Shown here: positions 14,450 to 21,388 of the stretch, piece by piece
Layout of the letters: the number at the start of each line of letters is the position of its first letter
Numbering within the stretch: the first letter of the stretch is position 1
Assembly (NCBI GenBank): GCA_947475845.1
Contig: CANJMO010000026.1
Coordinates: 1 to 33,833 of the forward strand
Origin: Caulobacteraceae bacterium
Lineage (GTDB): Bacteria > Pseudomonadota > Alphaproteobacteria > Caulobacterales > Caulobacteraceae
Direction: 5' to 3'
Length of the DNA stretch: 33,833 bases
Notes under the pieces: generated by a model
Told to the model about the DNA's origin: nothing
Database searches by the model: none
What the model saw: the letters and a program-made list of their open reading frames with translations, nothing else
Translations under genes and position numbers: made by a program

Positions 14450-14535
14450 CGCGGTCCGGCGGTTGCAAAGATCGAAGCGCACAGCCTGGCGCCCGCCGCC
14501 TGAACGGAAGCTGACAAAGCTTGGCCTTGGCGGCT

Positions 14536-14796
14536 TTAGCCCTTGGGCGGCGATCCGCTTTCCGCCGGCGGCGGCTCGGAGGCCGCCGGCGCGCTCGAGG
14601 CGGCGACGGGCGGCGCCTCGGCCGGGCGATTGATCATAGTCTCCAGCTTGCCCTTCAACGGGGCCTTGGGGATCACCGGATCGTAGGCCTCGACCTGCAG
14701 ACCGCGCGAAGACGCCCCGTCGGCGTCATCCGCCTTCTTGTGGCAGGCGCTCAGAGCCAGCAGCGCCGTCCCCGCGATCAGCGTCGCTCGCAGCAT
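14536..14796 (-). CDS. Small lipoprotein sharing a motif with the downstream gene
   Basis: 86 residues. The N-terminus MLRATLIAGTALLALSAC is a lipoprotein signal with lipobox LSAC (acylated Cys18). Residues 33-54 read LQVEAYD.VIPKAPL.GKLETM and align with residues 46-68 of the next gene downstream. The tail is Ala/Pro/Ser-rich and probably unstructured. Its start is only 2 nt past the stop of the 14799-15317 gene, with GAGG overlapping the join, so the two are likely translationally coupled. Function unknown; expected to be attached to the inner leaflet of the outer membrane or the outer face of the inner membrane. Confidence 0.8.
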   Translation of the reverse strand: MLRATLIAGTALLALSACHKKADDADGASSRGLQVEAYDPVIPKAPLKGKLETMINRPAEAPPVAASSAPAASEPPPAESGSPPKG

Positions 14797-14798
14797 CC

Positions 14799-15317
14799 TC
14801 AGTTCCCCGCCATCGAACAGTAGTTCCAGCCCACATGCGGATAGCGCATGCACCAGGCGGCGATCGGCTCGTCGCCCCCCTTGTCGATGCGCAGGTCGAC
14901 GGCGGTGTTGAGCACCGCCGCCGGTCCCTTGGCCTTGAGGTCGATGCGGCGCAGGTCGTCGACATAGAAGTCGCTCTCGAAGAAGCGGCCCGGCGTGCGC
15001 TTGCCGAACTTGTCCACGTCGGTCCCGTAGAGGTCGAAGGTCAGCACCGTGGCGCCCGGCGGCAGGTCCGCCGCGCCCGCCTGCACCGCTCGGGCCAGTT
15101 GCCGCACCGCCCGCGAAGACGCCCGGATGGTGTCTCCGGCCAGATCCGGTTCGGCGATGCGGGCGATCAGCCGCACGCCCTTTTCGGTGGGCTGCAACCC
15201 GGTGATGATCGGGTCGGCCTTGATCAACGAGGCGGGCGCCGGGCCTTCCGCCACGGCGCTGCGCGCGCAGGCGGACAACGCCAACACCGCACCCGCGAAC
15301 AGGGCGGCCGCGCGCAT
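14799..15317 (-). CDS. Lipoprotein of unknown function, first gene of a three-gene envelope run
   Basis: 172 residues from ATG 15317, giving MRAAALFAGAVLALSAC with a lipobox and acylated Cys17. In-frame ATGs at 15341 and 15350 would only lengthen the n-region; none of the three has a convincing ribosome binding site, so the start is uncertain. The mature part has an FDLYGTDVDKFGKRTPGRFFESDFYVDD-type acidic/aromatic stretch and ends with two Cys (Cys160 and Cys168) around a YPHVGWNY segment. This suggests a disulfide-stabilised periplasmic domain. I do not recognise the family. It heads the minus-strand run 15317 to 13775 and is divergent from the sensor kinase at 15500 across a 182-bp gap. 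Confidence 0.78.
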   Translation of the reverse strand: MRAAALFAGAVLALSACARSAVAEGPAPASLIKADPIITGLQPTEKGVRLIARIAEPDLAGDTIRASSRAVRQLARAVQAGAADLPPGATVLTFDLYGTDVDKFGKRTPGRFFESDFYVDDLRRIDLKAKGPAAVLNTAVDLRIDKGGDEPIAAWCMRYPHVGWNYCSMAGN

Positions 15318-15499
15318 CGTGGTTAAGATCGTGCAAGGCATCTGCGACATTTCAGCCCGATTCACCCCCCTAGGCGACCAGGGTCTCGTATTTGTCGCAG
15401 TGGAAGACCATTGTTCGCCTGTCAGGTGAAAAAATTCCGGTCGTGAGCATAGCTGCACCGTAGTATCGACAGCGTCGGCTGAACTGGGGTTAGGGACTG

Positions 15500-16474
15500 G
15501 TGGGGACTCTGAGACAAGACCTGCGGGGACCGTTGGGTTACGTCCTGGGCGTAGCTGTATTCCTGCTTGCCTTGGGCGTCACGTCGTCGACCGCCTGGTT
15601 CCAAATACATTATCCCTATTTGGCCTATCTGCTGGCGGCTCTGGCGACTTGTTATGCAGCCGGGCTCGGCCCTGCGGCGCTCGTCGCCGCCATGACCTCC
15701 GTCGTGGTCTTCTTCACCCGCGCTCCGCCCCGTTTCTTCGACGACTCCTCGCCGGTGGCCAGTTCGGCCGTGCTGCTCGTGGTCATTCTGGGCTGCGCCT
15801 GGGTGCTGTCCGCCCTGCTCACCTCCCGCGACCGTCTGGAGCAGGAGCGCGAGCGCTACGCCCGTCTGGCGGAGAGCCGCGACCTACTCTACCGCGAGAT
15901 GCAGCACCGGGTGTCCAACAACATCCAGATCGTCTCGGGCCTGCTGCGCCTGCAAAGCCAGGGCCTGAGCGACGCCGGGGCCAAGCGCGCCCTCACCGAG
16001 GCCTCCAGCCGCATCGCCCTGATCGCCCGCATCCAGCGCCAACTGCACGACAGCACCGGCAGCCCGACCCCCTTCCGCCAGTTCGCCGAGGAACTGCTGA
16101 CCGACGCGCTGGGCGCGGCCGGCGTCCAGGGCATCGCCGTGGAGATCGTCGGCGGCGAGGGCATGCTGCACCCCGATCAGGCGACCCCGGTGTCCCTGGT
16201 CATGCTGGAATGCGTCAACAATGCCCTCGAGCACGCCTTCGTCCCCGGCCAGGAAGGCATCGTCCGCGTGGTCCTCGCCAGGGAAGGCGACAAGCATGTG
16301 CTGACGGTGGGCGACAACGGCAAGGGCCTGCCCAAGGGCTTCGACGCCGACGCCGGCAAGAGCCTGGGTCTGAAGATCGTGCGCACAATGGCCGCCCAGC
16401 TAAACGGCGACTTCTCCATCGCGCCGCAGCAGCCCGGCGCCCTGTGCACCCTGCACTATCCGGACCTGCCCTGA
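15500..16474 (+). CDS. Membrane sensor histidine kinase, HisKA_2 family
   Basis: 324 residues from GTG 15500 (weak AGGGA just upstream, so the start is tentative). The N-terminal 110 residues are hydrophobic with four probable membrane helices (about 12-30, 38-54, 56-73 and 88-107) resembling the DUF4118/KdpD-type sensor region. A short coiled linker leads to the HisKA_2 motif EMQHRVSNNIQIVSGLL with phospho-acceptor His136. The HATPase domain follows with an N-box LECVNNALEHAF, a GDNGKGLP G1 box and LGLKIVRTMA. This family often phosphorylates stand-alone receivers, including PhyR-type general-stress regulators, in alphaproteobacteria. No response regulator is adjacent, so the partner is unknown. 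Confidence 0.88.
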   Translation: MGTLRQDLRGPLGYVLGVAVFLLALGVTSSTAWFQIHYPYLAYLLAALATCYAAGLGPAALVAAMTSVVVFFTRAPPRFFDDSSPVASSAVLLVVILGCAWVLSALLTSRDRLEQERERYARLAESRDLLYREMQHRVSNNIQIVSGLLRLQSQGLSDAGAKRALTEASSRIALIARIQRQLHDSTGSPTPFRQFAEELLTDALGAAGVQGIAVEIVGGEGMLHPDQATPVSLVMLECVNNALEHAFVPGQEGIVRVVLAREGDKHVLTVGDNGKGLPKGFDADAGKSLGLKIVRTMAAQLNGDFSIAPQQPGALCTLHYPDLP

Positions 16475-16492
16475 GCATTTCTTCTGCGCAAT

Positions 16493-16506
16493 AACATTGC
16501 AATGTT
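16493..16506. promoter_or_regulatory. 14-bp perfect palindrome, possible operator
   Basis: AACATTGCAATGTT is a perfect palindrome 19 nt after the sensor-kinase stop, in an AT-rich patch unlike its surroundings. Its core ATTGCAAT recurs at 22967-22974 beside the NsrR-like site. It lies between two convergent genes, so no promoter function is evident; it may be a binding site or the promoter of an unseen small transcript. Confidence 0.3.
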
Positions 16507-16546
16507 GACATAAACAGAGGTCGGGATAAGCCTGTGCGGACGGGCC

Positions 16547-16585
16547 GCCTCCTGCGGGGGTCCCGCACCGCCCCCCGCAGGAGGC
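16547..16585. terminator. Strong hairpin between convergent genes
   Basis: A perfect 14-bp stem pairs 16547-16560 (GCCTCCTGCGGGGG) with 16572-16585 around an 11-nt loop. It lies between the 3' ends of the sensor kinase and the Nudix gene, the expected place for a bidirectional terminator. There is no T-run on either side, so intrinsic efficiency is uncertain. Confidence 0.65.
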
Positions 16586-16598
16586 TGCTCTCCAAACC

Positions 16599-17036
16599 CT
16601 AGGCCTCGTAGCCGGCCGGCGGTCCTTGCCGGCGAATCCAGCAGGCGATGGCCCAGGCCTGGCTGTCCAGGCGGATCAGGCGCAGGGCCTCGTCGGGCGA
16701 GACCCAGATCAGCTTGTGATCGTCCTCGACCTTGCTGGCCGGATCGTAGCCCTCTGCGGTGGCGGTCATCAGCACGCAGCGGTTGTTGACCGGCTCGCCG
16801 TCGGCCTTGACCATGTAGTGATCGGCGCGCGCCAGTTCGTCGCCTGCGGTGACGATCAGGCCGGTCTCCTCGACCACCTCGCGCGCCAGGGCCCGAGCGT
16901 CGCTTTCGCCCGGTTCGATGGCGCCGCCCGGCAGGTCGTAGATCGGCGGCAGGTTCTCGCGGCTGACGCAGATCAGCGCGAGCTGGCCGCGCCGCTCGAC
17001 CACGGCGAACACCGCCGGGCGGTCACGGTATTTCAC
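16599..17036 (-). CDS. Nudix hydrolase
   Basis: 145 residues if translation starts at GTG 17036, which is 7 nt after the stop of the upstream nuclease gene and is preceded by CGGAGG inside that gene's end. An ATG at 17126 would overlap the nuclease gene by more than 80 nt and add non-conserved residues, so it was not used. The Nudix box runs GGAIEPGE, then SDARALAREVVEETGL, fitting GX5EX7REUXEEXGU. It should hydrolyse a nucleoside diphosphate linked to another moiety (for example an oxidised nucleotide or a nucleotide sugar) in the cytosol; the substrate cannot be read from sequence. Probably co-transcribed with the nuclease. Confidence 0.88.
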   Translation of the reverse strand: MKYRDRPAVFAVVERRGQLALICVSRENLPPIYDLPGGAIEPGESDARALAREVVEETGLIVTAGDELARADHYMVKADGEPVNNRCVLMTATAEGYDPASKVEDDHKLIWVSPDEALRLIRLDSQAWAIACWIRRQGPPAGYEA

Positions 17037-17043
17037 GTCGGGC

Positions 17044-18069
17044 TCAGTGGCCTCCGTAGAGGAGATCGTAGGCGTCGCCCGCCTTGCCGGCTTCCACGTC
17101 GGTGGCGGCCACTCCAGGATATCCAACGACCATCTTGCCGGAGGCGTTCCAGGCGTCGGTCACCAGATCGCGCAGTTCCGCCGCGCCCTCGGCGATGCGC
17201 GCGGTGATGAAGGCGATTCCGCGCGGGTCGCCGTCCTTCAGCCCGCCGTCGTTCCACAGCTGGTACAGCGGCTCGACGTATTGGGCCTCGTTGACCAGAT
17301 AGGCGCCGACCATCTCGTTGATGTTGCAGGCACCGCACCCGGCGTAGGGTCGCATCGCCGCCTTCACCGCCTCGAACTTGATGTTGTTGTTGACGAACTC
17401 GCCCTCCACCGGACCGTGGATGCGCTCGGTGGTGTAGCCCTTGGGGTTCGGGCCGTTACCCCAGCCGTTGTAGTGGTAGGTCATGTGCAGGGGCTGGCTG
17501 GCGTCGCCGACGAAGTGCGACCAGTAGCCCAGCTCGAACAGCAGCTGCTGCTCGCGCCGGATCCGGTCACGCCGCAGCCACGCTCTGTGCGCCTTGTTCT
17601 TGGTGGTTTTCTCGCCGTAGCTGGCCGCGCGCCAATAGGCGAAATCCTTGGTCAGCTGCTGATAGCCCTCGATGATGTTGTAGGGCAGGTAGCCGCCCTT
17701 CCAGCTATCCTGGCCCACCGCCTGCAGCTGCTTCTCGTACTCGGCCCGCGTCACCGGCAGCTTGGCGAGCAGCGGGCCGCCGAGGATCTTCATGTTCTCG
17801 TCGCCGTCGGCAAAGTGCCCGGGGTCGCGATCCTGGTCGTGGGTCCGGCCTGAGCCGCGGGACCTGTCGGGGTCGCGGGCCCACTCGCCGACATCGCTGA
17901 CCGCCTGCGGCGCGCGCAGGAAGGCCGGTAGGGTCGTGGGCAGGGTCGAAATCCCCAGCTGCCCGATCCAGCGGTGGCCCACGTCTTCCCAGGCCAGGGC
18001 CTGCCCGGCCCAACTCAAGCTGAGGGTCAGGGCGGCGAGCGCCGCGAGGTGTCGGGGATGGCGGGCCAT
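17044..18069 (-). CDS. Secreted S1/P1-type nuclease (zinc-dependent)
   Basis: 341 residues from ATG 18069. A Sec signal peptide (1-26) ends AQALA and is followed by Trp27 as the predicted first mature residue. In the S1/P1 nuclease and phospholipase C superfamily the N-terminal Trp itself binds zinc, and the next ligand His lies at mature position 6 (His32 here, in WEDVGHRWI). Further zinc-site motifs are visible: an HFADGDEN Asp/His segment and YWSHFVGDASQPLHMT, which matches the family H...D..H pattern. It is expected to act in the periplasm or outside the cell on single-stranded nucleic acid. Two Cys in GCGAC near residues 245-250 may form a disulfide. The Nudix gene follows directly. Confidence 0.88.
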   Translation of the reverse strand: MARHPRHLAALAALTLSLSWAGQALAWEDVGHRWIGQLGISTLPTTLPAFLRAPQAVSDVGEWARDPDRSRGSGRTHDQDRDPGHFADGDENMKILGGPLLAKLPVTRAEYEKQLQAVGQDSWKGGYLPYNIIEGYQQLTKDFAYWRAASYGEKTTKNKAHRAWLRRDRIRREQQLLFELGYWSHFVGDASQPLHMTYHYNGWGNGPNPKGYTTERIHGPVEGEFVNNNIKFEAVKAAMRPYAGCGACNINEMVGAYLVNEAQYVEPLYQLWNDGGLKDGDPRGIAFITARIAEGAAELRDLVTDAWNASGKMVVGYPGVAATDVEAGKAGDAYDLLYGGH

Positions 18070-18192
18070 GGGGCGCTCCGGCGGCGGACCTTACGAGGGG
18101 CGGTCCTAGCAAGGCTCTGCGACAGTCCCGTGGCGGGCGCAAGCGCAAAGCATGGCGCTCAAGCAGCGAAGCGATAGCGCGACCAAAATGCG

Positions 18193-18783
18193 CTAGTCGG
18201 TGATGCGCAATGCCGCCTCGACGCGGGTCACCCATGCCTGGATGGCCGGATAGCGCGCCAGGTCGAAGCCGCCCTCGTCGGCCACGCGGGTGTAGGCCAC
18301 CAGGGCCACGTCGGCGAGGCTGAGGTGGTCGCCCACCAGGAACGGCGTCTCGCTCAGCTGCAGCTCGAGCCGCTCCAGCGCCGCCTCGCCGCGCTCCATG
18401 ATGCGCGCCTCGACCTCGTCGGGTCCCTTGCCCAGCATCAGGCGATGGAAGCGGGCGACGGCTATGTAGGGCTCGTGGCTGTACTGCTCCCAGAACAGCC
18501 ATTCGAACATCTTGGCCCGCTCGTACGGATCCTTGGGGATCAGGTTCGACCCGTCGGCGAGATGCAGGATCACCGCATTGGACTGCGCCAGCACGCGCCC
18601 GTCCTCCAGCACCACCGTCGGCACCTGTCCGGCCGGGTTCATGGCCAGGAACGCCGGCGTGCGCGAGCCGCCGGTCATGACGTCCACCTCCGTCCACTCG
18701 AACGGCAGGCCCAGCTTCTGGGCGGTCCATTTGATTTTCAGGCAGTTGCCCGAGCGGCTGTAGCCATGGATGTGCAGGGTCAT
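18193..18783 (-). CDS. Glutathione S-transferase family protein
   Basis: 196 residues. The N-terminal thioredoxin-fold half includes YSRSGNCLKIKW at the position of the catalytic Ser/Cys loop, then NPAGQVPTVV with the cis-Pro, and a QSNAVILHLA helix in which Gln-Ser contacts the gamma-glutamyl group of glutathione. The C-terminal all-alpha half has the N-capping motif in LSLADVALVAYTRVADEGG. This layout is typical of bacterial GSTs that detoxify electrophiles or reduce disulfides and peroxides. The exact class and substrate are not determinable. It is flanked by short gaps and is not clearly part of an operon. Confidence 0.93.
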   Translation of the reverse strand: MTLHIHGYSRSGNCLKIKWTAQKLGLPFEWTEVDVMTGGSRTPAFLAMNPAGQVPTVVLEDGRVLAQSNAVILHLADGSNLIPKDPYERAKMFEWLFWEQYSHEPYIAVARFHRLMLGKGPDEVEARIMERGEAALERLELQLSETPFLVGDHLSLADVALVAYTRVADEGGFDLARYPAIQAWVTRVEAALRITD

Positions 18784-18865
18784 GCAACAACCTTAAGCGC
18801 GGCCTTGGCCACGGGACAAACCGCAAAAACTCAACCGAGCCTCAGATCCGCTCACCTGACCGGAT

Positions 18866-19408
18866 TCAGCGCGACGCCGTCTTCGGTCTGTAGCGGTCCG
18901 CCCAAGACTGGAAGCCTTCGCGGTTGGGCATCTTCACCAGCGGCAGGGTCTTGGCGTCGAGCCTGGCGTTGGCCGGCACGATGCCGTCGACCGACAGCAG
19001 ATAGGCGACCACCGCATAGACGTCGTCGTTGCTCAGCGACTGCGGCGCCGGCCACGGCATCGCCCGGCGCACATAGTCGAACACCGTGGTGGCGTAGGGC
19101 CAGAAGCTGGCCACGGTCTTGATCGGCTTGTCCGTCGTCAGGCTGCCGACCCCGCCGGTCAGCCGGTCGTTGGGCCCGCCCGCCCCTGCCGCGTTGTGAC
19201 AGACCTGGCACTGCTGAGCGAACACCACCGCTCCCTGCGCCACCGTGCCCGAGCCCTTGGGCAGGGTCGAGCCATCCGGCGGCACGGAGATATCGACCGC
19301 CTGGATTTCCGCGGGCGTCGCCGGCCGTCCCAGGTGCGGGGTTTCCGCCGCCGAGGCCGCGCCGCCGATCAGAGCGGCAGCGACGACGAGAGCCCTAAGC
19401 GTAGACAT
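18866..19408 (-). CDS. soxD: c-type cytochrome, SoxD-like electron acceptor of the adjacent SoxC-like dehydrogenase
   Basis: 180 residues from ATG 19408. A Sec signal (1-20, ending SAA) precedes one heme-binding motif CQVCH at 67-71. A Met within YVRRAMPWPAPQSL is the probable axial ligand. Family knowledge: SoxD of sulfur oxidisers is usually about twice this size with two hemes, so this is a short, single-heme form closer to the SorB or short SoxD type. It overlaps the 3' end of the molybdoenzyme gene by 14 nt (19395-19408), which points to translational coupling and to a physical partnership in the periplasm. The symbol follows context and is tentative. Confidence 0.8.
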   Translation of the reverse strand: MSTLRALVVAAALIGGAASAAETPHLGRPATPAEIQAVDISVPPDGSTLPKGSGTVAQGAVVFAQQCQVCHNAAGAGGPNDRLTGGVGSLTTDKPIKTVASFWPYATTVFDYVRRAMPWPAPQSLSNDDVYAVVAYLLSVDGIVPANARLDAKTLPLVKMPNREGFQSWADRYRPKTASR

Positions 19409-20672
19409 GCTTGATGCTCCCGCCCGCTTCGACCTGCCAGGCATTGATCGCGTTGTAGTGGTAATTCTGGCCCGGCGCGTACTGCGCCAGCCAATCGGCG
19501 CGCACCGGCTGTACGTCGCCGGTCTCTTCGGTCGCCCGGCTCAGCAGCAGGCTCGGCCCCCCGGCCCAGCGCCACGGCGCGCGGAACCGCGTCACGGCCT
19601 TGGGCAGCACCGGCCCGTTCAGCGCCGCCTCGGCCCAGCTATTGCCGCCGTCCGCCGACACCTCGACGCGCGCCACCCGGCCCGCCCCAGACCAAGCCAC
19701 GCCGCTGATCTCATACAGACCCTGGCCGGACATCGTCATCCCGAAGGACGGCTTGGTGATCACCGACTTCACGCCCATGCCGAACTGGAACTGGCGCGCT
19801 TTGCCGTCCCGCATCAGCTCGGTGTACTTCGAGGTTTCGTCCTTGGTGTAGGTCGGGCCGGCCGTCAGCTTCAGCCGCCGCAGCCATTTGACGTTCATAT
19901 TGCCTTGGAAGCCGGGGACCAGCAGCCGCATCGGGAAGCCCTGCTCGGGCCGGATCGGTTCGCCGTTCTGGTAGAGCGCGATCATCGCGTCATCCATGCA
20001 CTTCCACAGCGGCACGCTGCGGCTCATGCCCGCCGCGTCGGCGCCTTCGGCCAGAAGCCAGGTCGCCTTGGGGTCGATGCCCGTCTCGTCCAGCAGCGAC
20101 GAGACCGGAATGCCCGTCCATTCCGAGCACGACAGCAGGCCGTGCAGGCCGCCGGCCGTGTTCTGCGCCGCGGCCGGAGCGATCATGCCGCCGCTGTTGC
20201 CGGCGCATTCGACGAAGTGGATCCGGCTCTGCATCGGGTAGCGCATGAGCGCATCGAGGCTGAACACCAGCGATTGTTTGACCAGTCCGTGCACGATCAG
20301 GGTGTGCGCCGCCGGATCGATGTCCGGGATGCCGTTGTGATGCCGCTCGAAGTGCAGTCCCGCCGGGGTGATCGAACCCTCCAGCCGCTCCAGCGGCGTA
20401 CGCGAGGCGCCCGTGCCGGGACGGTCGGGCAAGGCGCCGATGGTCCGCTTGATGCCCTCGCGCCAGTGCGCCGGCGTCCCGTATCCGGAGAAGGCCGCAC
20501 CGGGGACTTTCATACCGTCGGGCGAGCCCGCCCCGATCGGATCGGCGGCCCGGGCCGCGAACGCCGCCCCCAGCCCCCCCGCCAGAACCCCGCCGCGCAG
20601 CAGCATCCGCCGGTGCAGCAGGCCGCCGCCGGCCACCTGTTCCTCAGTGTCTCCGAGTCCGGATCCGCTCAT
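19395..20672 (-). CDS. soxC: SoxC-like molybdopterin sulfite/sulfane dehydrogenase
   Basis: 425 residues from ATG 20672. A twin-arginine signal is present (RRMLLRGG at 21-28, then a hydrophobic stretch to about residue 42), consistent with export of a folded Mo-cofactor enzyme. The segment TPLERLEGSITPAGLHFERHH and the Mo-ligand motif HFVECAGNSGG (Cys156) are characteristic of SoxC within the sulfite oxidase family. A C-terminal dimerisation domain follows (about 310-400). It would oxidise sulfite or protein-bound sulfane sulfur and pass electrons to the cytochrome encoded immediately downstream. No soxXYZAB genes are in the window, so the physiological substrate is uncertain. It is divergent from the 3D-domain gene at 20858. 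Confidence 0.88.
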   Translation of the reverse strand: MSGSGLGDTEEQVAGGGLLHRRMLLRGGVLAGGLGAAFAARAADPIGAGSPDGMKVPGAAFSGYGTPAHWREGIKRTIGALPDRPGTGASRTPLERLEGSITPAGLHFERHHNGIPDIDPAAHTLIVHGLVKQSLVFSLDALMRYPMQSRIHFVECAGNSGGMIAPAAAQNTAGGLHGLLSCSEWTGIPVSSLLDETGIDPKATWLLAEGADAAGMSRSVPLWKCMDDAMIALYQNGEPIRPEQGFPMRLLVPGFQGNMNVKWLRRLKLTAGPTYTKDETSKYTELMRDGKARQFQFGMGVKSVITKPSFGMTMSGQGLYEISGVAWSGAGRVARVEVSADGGNSWAEAALNGPVLPKAVTRFRAPWRWAGGPSLLLSRATEETGDVQPVRADWLAQYAPGQNYHYNAINAWQVEAGGSIKHVYA

Positions 20673-20792
20673 CCCGCACCACCCTTAAACCGTCCCCGAA
20701 ACACGATCAGAACACGTTCGGAGCCCGATGCCAAAGCTGTGGGCAATTGGGGGCAGGCTGTGGGGCGTGACTCCATCAGGGGTTGATCCGAC

Positions 20793-20806
20793 CCCGCCCG
20801 GGCGGG
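20793..20806. repeat. 14-bp GC palindrome in the soxC/3D-protein divergent gap
   Basis: CCCGCCCGGGCGGG is a perfect palindrome roughly in the middle of the 185-bp gap between two divergent genes. Nothing else in the gap could be assigned with confidence; no clear promoter hexamers were recognised. It may be an operator or just GC-rich chance. Confidence 0.3.
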
Positions 20807-20857
20807 TAGGAGTCCCCTCATCCAGGCCGACCGGGCCGCCACTGTCGTTAAAAACAC

Positions 20858-21388
20858 GTGATAACCGGACTCGTCGCCGCGCTGGCGCTCGCCGCTAGCC
20901 CCGCTCCCGCACAAGCCTCCACCCCGGTCCAAACCCCGGCCTCCGATCCGATGGGAGACATCATCCAGGCAGTGCGCGGCGCGGTCGACGAGACGGTCGC
21001 CCGGGTCGAGACCCAGCTCAAAGCCACCCTCTATCATGTCGGCGCCCGCGGCGTCGGCCAGCGCGATTCGCTCGGTTGCCGCCCCACCGCCATGCGCACC
21101 GTGGCCACCGACCCCAAGGTCTTCCCCCGCCGCAGCATCCTGTTAATCAAGGAAACCGTCGGCCTGAAGATGCCCGATGGCTCGGCCCACGACGGCTACT
21201 GGTATGCGTCGGACGTCGGCGGGGCCATCAAGGGCGCCCGCATCGACCTGTTCACCGGTGTCGGCGCGACCTCGATGAAGGCCCTGCAGGCGCTGAACAT
21301 GACCACCATCAGCGCGGTCAAGGTCGGCGTCTTCGAAGGCTGCCCCACCAGCGCCGCCCCGACCATGGTCGCCTCGAACGAACGCTAG
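20858..21388 (+). CDS. Exported 3D-domain (MltA-type double-psi barrel) protein
   Basis: 176 residues from GTG 20858, chosen because it begins a clean Sec signal peptide (1-20, cleavage after AQA); no Shine-Dalgarno sequence is evident. The region from about 58 to 150 fits the 3D domain, named for three conserved Asp residues that here appear as Asp85 in DPKVFP, Asp119 in SDVGGAIKG and Asp130 in RIDLF. This is the catalytic fold of MltA-type lytic transglycosylases and Rpf/YabE-like wall enzymes. A periplasmic role in peptidoglycan cleavage or remodelling is likely by family. A Ser/Thr/Pro-rich linker precedes the domain. Its stop overlaps the stop of the convergent peroxidase gene by 4 nt. 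Confidence 0.82.
   Translation: MITGLVAALALAASPAPAQASTPVQTPASDPMGDIIQAVRGAVDETVARVETQLKATLYHVGARGVGQRDSLGCRPTAMRTVATDPKVFPRRSILLIKETVGLKMPDGSAHDGYWYASDVGGAIKGARIDLFTGVGATSMKALQALNMTTISAVKVGVFEGCPTSAAPTMVASNER

Noticed and set aside
16599-17126. Nudix gene starting at ATG 17126
   Set aside because: It would overlap the upstream nuclease gene by more than 80 nt and adds residues unlike a Nudix N-terminus; GTG 17036 fits better.
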